This document shows positions 59,598 through 64,000 of a stretch of DNA of 64,000 bases, piece after piece. This stretch comes from Streptomyces sp. SLBN-31. Its GTDB lineage: Bacteria > Actinomycetota > Actinomycetes > Streptomycetales > Streptomycetaceae. Positions within the stretch are counted from its first letter, which is position 1, and every line of letters starts with the position of its first letter. The position numbers were made by a program, and so were the translations under genes. The stretch is taken from NCBI RefSeq assembly GCF_006715395.1, contig NZ_VFNC01000002.1, forward strand, positions 1,798,001 to 1,862,000, written 5' to 3'. The notes beneath the pieces were generated by a model. The model saw nothing but the letters and a program-made list of their open reading frames with translations, ran no database searches and was not told the origin of the DNA.

Positions 59598-61091
59598 TCA
59601 GTCGCCGCTCCACCACCGCAGGAGGCGCCGGAACACGTTCGGTCGGCCGACCGGTTCGGGCGCCGCGACCGGCGCCGCAGCCGGCATCGCGGCGGTGGGT
59701 TCCGGGGCGGCGGGCTGCTGCGGGGGGAGCTGTGTCTGCACGGTGCCGATCTGCCAGTCGTTCGAGCGCTGTGACGGCACCGGGGAGATGACGAGCCTCT
59801 CCATGACGTCCTGCTGGGGCTTCGGCGCGAACTCCACCGGCAGGGCCACCAGGTGCTGGTTGGAGATGGACGACCGCCAGCGCAACTCGTCCTCGTCACA
59901 GGCCAGTTCGACGTCGGGGAGACGGGTCAGCAGCGCGTCGACGCCGACGTCGGCGATGGCACGGCCGATGTCCTGGCCCGGGCACTCGTGGGAGCCGCCG
60001 CCGAAGGCGAGGTGAGAGCGGTTGCCCTGCATGTTGGCGGTGAGGTCCGGACGGACCCGGGGATCGACGTTGCCGGGCGCGATACCGAAAAGGAGGCCGT
60101 CACCCTTGCGAATGTGCTGGCCGCCCAGCTCGGTGTCCTGTTTGGCGAAGTAGCCGAGGATGGTGCTGAACGGCGGCTCGTCCCACAGGGACTGCTCGAC
60201 CGCCTCGGGCACCGTCATCTGACCGCCGTTGAGCTGGGCGCGGAACCGCGGATCGGTGAGCACCACGCGCAGGACGTTGGCGAGGAGGTTGGCGGTGGCC
60301 TCGTACGCGGCGATCAGGACGACGCGCAGGTGCTGGCCCACCTCGTCGTCGGTGAGCCGCGCCGGATGGTTGATCAGGTGGCTGGTGAAGTCGTCCTGGG
60401 GGGCGGCGCGGCGGCGGACGGTGAGCCGCATCAGGACGTCCATGATGTACGCGTTGCTGGCGATGGCCGTCTCGCTGCCCTTGAGCATGTCGCGGGCGGC
60501 CTGCACGATCTGGTCGTTGTACTCCTCGGGCATGCCGAGGATCTCGCACATCACGGCCATCGGCAGGTACTCGGCGAACTGGCCGACCAGGTCGGCCCGG
60601 CCCTCTTCGCAGAACCTGTTGACGAGGTGCTGGGTCGCGCGGTTGATGTAGCGGCGGATACCCCGGTGGTCGATGGTGGACATGGCGCCGGTGACCGCGC
60701 CGCGCAGCCGCAGGTGTTCGTCGCCCTCGGTGTGACTGCAGATGGGCTGCCACGCGAGGTGCGGCATGAGCGGGTTCTCGGGCTTGACCATGCCCTGCCG
60801 CAGCGGGGTCCACAACCGCAGGTCACGCGAGAAGTGCGAGGCGGTGCGCACCATCTGCATGTTCTCGCTGTGGCCGAGCACCACCCAGATCGGCAGGTCG
60901 TCGTGCAGCAGCGCGGGGGCCACCGGGCCGTGCTCGGCGCGAAGCTCCTCGTAGACGGGCCTCAGATCCTCCGTCCCCGGACCGTACAGCCGGCGCAGCC
61001 CGCCGGGGCCGATGCCGTGGGCGGGGCAGCCGGGGGGTGGGGCGGTGAGGGGCTGGTCCGTGTCGGTCGGGGAGAAGGGTTCAGGCGTCAC
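59598..61091 (-). CDS. rarE: CYP157-type cytochrome P450 of the conservon (cvnE9/rarE)
   Basis: 497 residues. Heme loop FGGGSHECPG with Cys370. The K-helix Glu-x-x-Arg is replaced by Glu299-Gln-Ser-Leu-Trp303 (EQSLW), the change described for S. coelicolor CYP157C1, whose gene is the last of conservon cvn9. I-helix AAYEATANL (261-269). A long Pro/Ala-rich tail of ~80 residues follows the heme domain and ends in FRRLLRWWSG, a possible membrane-associating helix. The start is a GTG. Physiological substrate unknown. It ends the rarA-E operon. Confidence 0.92.
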   Translation of the reverse strand: MTPEPFSPTDTDQPLTAPPPGCPAHGIGPGGLRRLYGPGTEDLRPVYEELRAEHGPVAPALLHDDLPIWVVLGHSENMQMVRTASHFSRDLRLWTPLRQGMVKPENPLMPHLAWQPICSHTEGDEHLRLRGAVTGAMSTIDHRGIRRYINRATQHLVNRFCEEGRADLVGQFAEYLPMAVMCEILGMPEEYNDQIVQAARDMLKGSETAIASNAYIMDVLMRLTVRRRAAPQDDFTSHLINHPARLTDDEVGQHLRVVLIAAYEATANLLANVLRVVLTDPRFRAQLNGGQMTVPEAVEQSLWDEPPFSTILGYFAKQDTELGGQHIRKGDGLLFGIAPGNVDPRVRPDLTANMQGNRSHLAFGGGSHECPGQDIGRAIADVGVDALLTRLPDVELACDEDELRWRSSISNQHLVALPVEFAPKPQQDVMERLVISPVPSQRSNDWQIGTVQTQLPPQQPAAPEPTAAMPAAAPVAAPEPVGRPNVFRRLLRWWSGD

Positions 61092-61156
61092 GATGGTGGC
61101 TCCGAAGCTGAGGTGGAATCAGGTGGGAAAGGAGAGGTCGAGGTCGGGTGCGCCGC

Positions 61157-61777
61157 TCACGCCGGCCTCTTCGCCGTCGCCAGGGCGTGGAGGAAGCGCA
61201 TCAGCGTCATCAGGACGTCCCGGCTGGAGGCCCGGCGGCGGGCGTCGCACTCGATGATCGGGATCTCCTCGGCCAGGTCGAGGGCGCTGCGCAGATCCTC
61301 GATGGGGTAACGCGGCGCGTCGGGGAAGGAGTTGACGGCGACCACGAAGGGCACGCCCCGCTCCTCCAGTCGTCCTATGACGTCGAAGCTGACCTCGAGG
61401 CGGCGCGTGTCGATCAGGACGACCGCGCCGAGCGCGCCTTCGAACAGGCCGTTCCACAGGAACCAGAAGCGTTCCTGGCCGGGCGTGCCGAAGAGGTAGA
61501 GCACCAGCTGGTCGGTGATGCTGATCCGGCCGAAGTCCATGGCGACGGTGGTGGCCGTCTTCGACTCCGAGCCGTAGTTGTCGTCGACCCCGACGCCGGC
61601 CTGCGTCATGGTCTCCTCGGTGGTCAGCGGCCTGATCTCGCTGACCGAACCGACCATCGTCGTCTTGCCGACTCCGAAGCCGCCCACGATCACGATCTTC
61701 ACCGCGGCCTGGGCCGTATGCGGCAGATGATCCTCTGTGCGTGGTCCGGGGATGGTGTCAGAGCCTTTGAAGTCCAT
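61157..61777 (-). CDS. rarD: Conservon small GTPase (cvnD9/rarD)
   Basis: 206 residues. P-loop VGGFGVGKTTMVGSVSEIRPL (about residues 30-50), the Thr-containing switch region, DFGRISITDQLVLYLFGTPGQERFWFLW, and the VNSFPD nucleotide-specificity motif. Ras-like but of the actinobacterial ATP/GTP-binding family DUF of CvnD. Its first 20 bases overlap the 3' end of rarC. In S. coelicolor the Cvn9 proteins form a membrane-associated complex with the CvnA sensor. Confidence 0.93.
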   Translation of the reverse strand: MDFKGSDTIPGPRTEDHLPHTAQAAVKIVIVGGFGVGKTTMVGSVSEIRPLTTEETMTQAGVGVDDNYGSESKTATTVAMDFGRISITDQLVLYLFGTPGQERFWFLWNGLFEGALGAVVLIDTRRLEVSFDVIGRLEERGVPFVVAVNSFPDAPRYPIEDLRSALDLAEEIPIIECDARRRASSRDVLMTLMRFLHALATAKRPA

Positions 61778-62165
61778 GCATCACCGCTTCGAGGAGGGAA
61801 CGGTCGGGAAGCGCCTGCCGCACGATCGGGGCGCGCGCCTGCACCAGTTCGGCCGCCAGCATCTCGGTGAGCAGTACGGTCATCACGCTGAACGGCAGGT
61901 TCAGATAGGCCGAGAGCTCGGCCACCGAGAGGGGGGCCGCGCACAACCGGAGCGTCGCCGTCTGCTCCGGTGTGGCCGAGGGCGGCGGGTCGGCGCGCGC
62001 CACGATTAAGGTCACCAGGTCGATGTCCGCCCGCTCGCCGTCGGGTCCGGCGACGACGTAGAGCCGTTCCGGGGCCTTCTCGTCGCCCTGCTTGGCGGTG
62101 CGCGGGACGGGCGGCGGGGGTGGTTGCCGGTTCTGATGTCGTCGCCGGCGTTGCGGAGGAGTCAT
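61758..62165 (-). CDS. rarC: Conservon DUF742 protein (cvnC9/rarC)
   Basis: 135 residues with a basic, Gln/Pro-rich N-terminus (QRRRRHQNRQPPPPP) and the DUF742 region ERLYVVAGPDGERADIDLVTLIVARADPPPSATPEQTATLRL ... PLSVAELSAYLNLPFSVMTVLLTEMLAAELVQ, a winged-helix-like fold. It overlaps rarB by ATGA and rarD by 20 bases. Functions as an adaptor in the CvnA-D complex. Confidence 0.92.
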   Translation of the reverse strand: MTPPQRRRRHQNRQPPPPPVPRTAKQGDEKAPERLYVVAGPDGERADIDLVTLIVARADPPPSATPEQTATLRLCAAPLSVAELSAYLNLPFSVMTVLLTEMLAAELVQARAPIVRQALPDRSLLEAVMHGLQRL

Positions 62166-62569
62166 ACGGCCTGCCCGTTGCGTCGGGGTGGACTGGTGAG
62201 GTGAGCGCCGATGCGGACCACGAGGTCGCGCATGCGGTTGCTCATCAGGCCCGGTTCGGCGACCACGTCCGACAGGACCGCGAGATAGGCGTTGGGGCCG
62301 GCGGCCATCAGGTAGAAGTAGCCGCCGTTGATCTCGATGAGGACCATCTTCATCCGGCCGTCGCTGTCCGGGATCTCCTGGGCAACGGCACCCGCGAGGC
62401 TCTGCAGGCCCGCGCAGGCCGCGGCGACGCGGTCGGCCGCGTCCGGGTCGCCTCCGTAGCGAGCGATGCGCAGGCCGTCCGCGGACAGCACCACGATCAT
62501 CTCGATGCCCGGTACTCCATCGGCGAGATCCTTGAGCATCCAGTCGAAGTTGGCTCGCTGCTGGATCAC
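62162..62569 (-). CDS. rarB: Conservon roadblock/LC7 protein (cvnB9/rarB)
   Basis: 135 residues of the roadblock/LC7 fold (MLKDLADGVPGIEMIVVLSADGLRIARYG ... VLIEINGGYFYLMAAGPNAYLAVL). The GTG start at 62567-62569 overlaps the rarA stop. Expected to bind the GTPase RarD and act as its regulator or scaffold, by analogy with MglB-type proteins. Confidence 0.93.
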   Translation of the reverse strand: MIQQRANFDWMLKDLADGVPGIEMIVVLSADGLRIARYGGDPDAADRVAAACAGLQSLAGAVAQEIPDSDGRMKMVLIEINGGYFYLMAAGPNAYLAVLSDVVAEPGLMSNRMRDLVVRIGAHLTSPPRRNGQAV

Positions 62570-64000
62570 TTGGGGTCCCTCTCGTCGTCGGCCTCAAGGC
62601 GGGCCGGCTCGTTGGTCGGCTGGGCAATGTCGAACGGGTCGGGCGTGCCCTTCAGGCCGTTCCAGAACGCCTCGACCCACAGGCCCGGTTCGGGCTCGTC
62701 CTTCTCCTCCGGCTCGGGTTCGGGTTCGGGCGTCGCCCAGACGGAGCGGGCCTCCTCGGCCTCCCGTTCGGCGCGTTCGGCGGCGGCCTGTTCGGCCAGT
62801 CGGACACTGAGCGGCGTCTTGACCCGGCTGCGCCGCTGCGGCAGACCGCCCGCCGTCCACTCGGTGACCACGGGGACGTCGTCCTCCATGGAGACGCCGG
62901 CGGGAATGCGCGGGCTGGTGGGACGGCGCCGCTTGGGGGCGCGCTGGGGGGCCTCGATGCCGCCGATGTCGAGCTTTGGCGCGGCGGTGGCGCCGATGCC
63001 GTGGGCGAGGCCGGGCGCGATGTCCTCGGTCACCATCACGCGCGGCACGACGAGTACGGCGCGGACGCCGCCGTACGCCGAGGCGCGCAGCGAGATCTGC
63101 ATGTCGTAGGCCTTGCACAGGCGGCCCACGACGGCGAGGCCGAGGCGCGGGGACTCGCCGAGCTCCTGGAGGTCGACGCCGGCCTTGGCGCGCTCCAGCA
63201 TGCCCTCGGCCTTGGCGCGGGCCTCCTCGCTGAGGCTGACGCCGGCGTCCTCGATCTCGATGGCGATGCCGGTCTGCACCTCGGTGGCGGTGACGTGCAC
63301 CTTGGTCTGCGGCGGCGAGTAGCGGGTGGCGTTGTCGAGGAGTTCGGCGCAGGCGTGGATGACCGGCTCGACGGAGATGCCGCGGATGTTGACCTTGGCG
63401 ATGGTGTCCAGCGAGATGCGCCGGTACTCCAGGATCCGGGACATGGCGCCGCGCAGCACGCTGTAGAGCGGGACGGGCTGCGGCCACTGGCGGCCGGGGC
63501 GGCCGCCGCCGAGGACGGAGATGGAGTCGGCGAGCCGGCCGATCAGCGCGGTGCCGTGGTCGATGCGCAGCAGGTCGTCGAAGACCTCGGGGTTGCGGCC
63601 GTGGTCCTCCTCCATCTCGCGGAGTTCCTTGGCCTGCTGGTGCACGATCGCCTGGACGCGGCGGGCGATGCTGACGAAGGAGCGCTGGGAGGAGTCCCGC
63701 AGTGCTTCCTCGGTGTCGATGATGTCGAGGATCGTCCTGAGCAACCGCAGCTGCGACTCGGGCAGTTCAGCGTAGCTCGGGTCGACGTTGGGGAGTTGGC
63801 GAATCACCTCCGTGGGCGAATTTCCCCTGCGGAGCCAGTAGATGGCGTTGGGGGCGATCTCGCGTGCGAAGCGGAGCATCTGCTGCTCGTGGCCGGCGAG
63901 GCGCTGTTCCAGATACGCAATGTGACGGGCGCTCTGCTCGCGCAGGGTCCGCAGGCTGCGGCCGCGCCGGACCGCCTCGGCCGCCGTCGCGATCACCAGG
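62566..64000 (-). CDS. rarA: Conservon sensor-like ATPase (cvnA9/rarA), N-terminus cut by window end
   Basis: About 478 residues are visible; the N-terminal signal/membrane part lies beyond 64000. A helical dimerisation region is followed by a histidine-kinase-type HATPase_c domain with N-box (ACAELLDNATRYSPPQTKV), G1 (EDAGVSLSEEARAKAEG) and a degenerate G2 (GLAVVGRLCKAYDMQISL). A long Pro/Glu-rich tail (EPEPEPEEKDEPEPG) follows. No canonical phosphoacceptor H-box is obvious in the visible part. Overlaps rarB by GTGA. In S. coelicolor, loss of the rar operon promotes aerial growth on rich glucose medium (known from memory). Confidence 0.93.
   Translation of the reverse strand, partial: LVIATAAEAVRRGRSLRTLREQSARHIAYLEQRLAGHEQQMLRFAREIAPNAIYWLRRGNSPTEVIRQLPNVDPSYAELPESQLRLLRTILDIIDTEEALRDSSQRSFVSIARRVQAIVHQQAKELREMEEDHGRNPEVFDDLLRIDHGTALIGRLADSISVLGGGRPGRQWPQPVPLYSVLRGAMSRILEYRRISLDTIAKVNIRGISVEPVIHACAELLDNATRYSPPQTKVHVTATEVQTGIAIEIEDAGVSLSEEARAKAEGMLERAKAGVDLQELGESPRLGLAVVGRLCKAYDMQISLRASAYGGVRAVLVVPRVMVTEDIAPGLAHGIGATAAPKLDIGGIEAPQRAPKRRRPTSPRIPAGVSMEDDVPVVTEWTAGGLPQRRSRVKTPLSVRLAEQAAAERAEREAEEARSVWATPEPEPEPEEKDEPEPGLWVEAFWNGLKGTPDPFDIAQPTNEPARLEADDERDPK

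Overview
The window reads as chromosomal DNA of a Streptomyces species. GC is very high throughout, third codon positions are strongly GC-biased, GTG starts are common, and gene order (argC ... pheST ... rplT-rpmI-infC ... glnA4 ... glycine-betaine ABC ... SIP ... conservon with a CYP157) matches what I remember of the S. coelicolor SCO1580-SCO1630 core region. Locus comparisons are from memory, not from a search. No tRNA, rRNA, CRISPR array, insertion sequence or phage was found.

Layout. 1-6.1 kb: 5' part of argC, a MarR regulator, and a GtrA / GT2 / YfhO operon that matches the three-component (CsbB-GtcA-YfhO) cell-envelope glycosylation systems. 6.1-13.3 kb: small genes (DUF6314, a histidine-phosphatase relative without its catalytic histidines, two unrelated enzymes and a GNAT), a MocR regulator and EamA exporter whose start codons overlap on opposite strands, a GHL10 lipoprotein-like glycosidase and a 3-hydroxyacyl-CoA dehydrogenase. 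13.3-24.6 kb: Nudix, a TPR-type regulator, a frameshifted SpoIIE-type phosphatase, then the translation block pheS-pheT, a PAS histidine kinase, an rRNA methyltransferase, rplT-rpmI-infC. 24.6-31.8 kb: DUF1844, SseB, a class A beta-lactamase-fold protein, a mycosin-like protease with a proline-rich membrane partner, and a D-threonine-aldolase-type PLP enzyme. 31.8-36.9 kb: a glutamine-synthetase-like (GlnA4) catabolic cluster with aldehyde dehydrogenase, SDR, GntR/FCD regulator and class I amidotransferase hydrolase. 36.9-53.9 kb: APH-like kinase, DenD-like epimerase, LysR/TDT pair, cytoplasmic metal-receptor protein with XRE-cupin regulator, a glycine-betaine ABC system with a permease fused to two binding domains, a 5'-3' exonuclease, an iron-regulated siderophore-interacting protein, a DrrAB-type exporter with PadR, an APC permease and an acetyltransferase.

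53.9-58.6 kb is the accessory island and the best candidate for something undescribed: a cytochrome P450 divergent from a two-gene operon of a class II terpene cyclase (six QW motifs and a DxDTT acid motif in place of DxDD) and a class I terpene synthase (DDxxD, modified NSE triad, pyrophosphate-sensor Arg at the expected distance). This would make a bicyclic-diphosphate-derived terpenoid, C20 or C15. No prenyl diphosphate synthase is present, so the substrate must come from elsewhere in the genome.

58.6-64 kb: an RluA-type pseudouridine synthase and a conservon (cvn9/rar type): sensor-like ATPase (cut by the window end), roadblock protein, DUF742 protein, Ras-like GTPase and a CYP157-type P450 with EQSLW in place of ExxR.

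Other regulatory signals: an apparent AUC start codon and a terminator-like hairpin in the infC leader, several strong intergenic hairpins, a likely DmdR1/IdeR iron box, a LysR operator, and dispersed Streptomyces repeats, one of them inserted in frame inside pheT.
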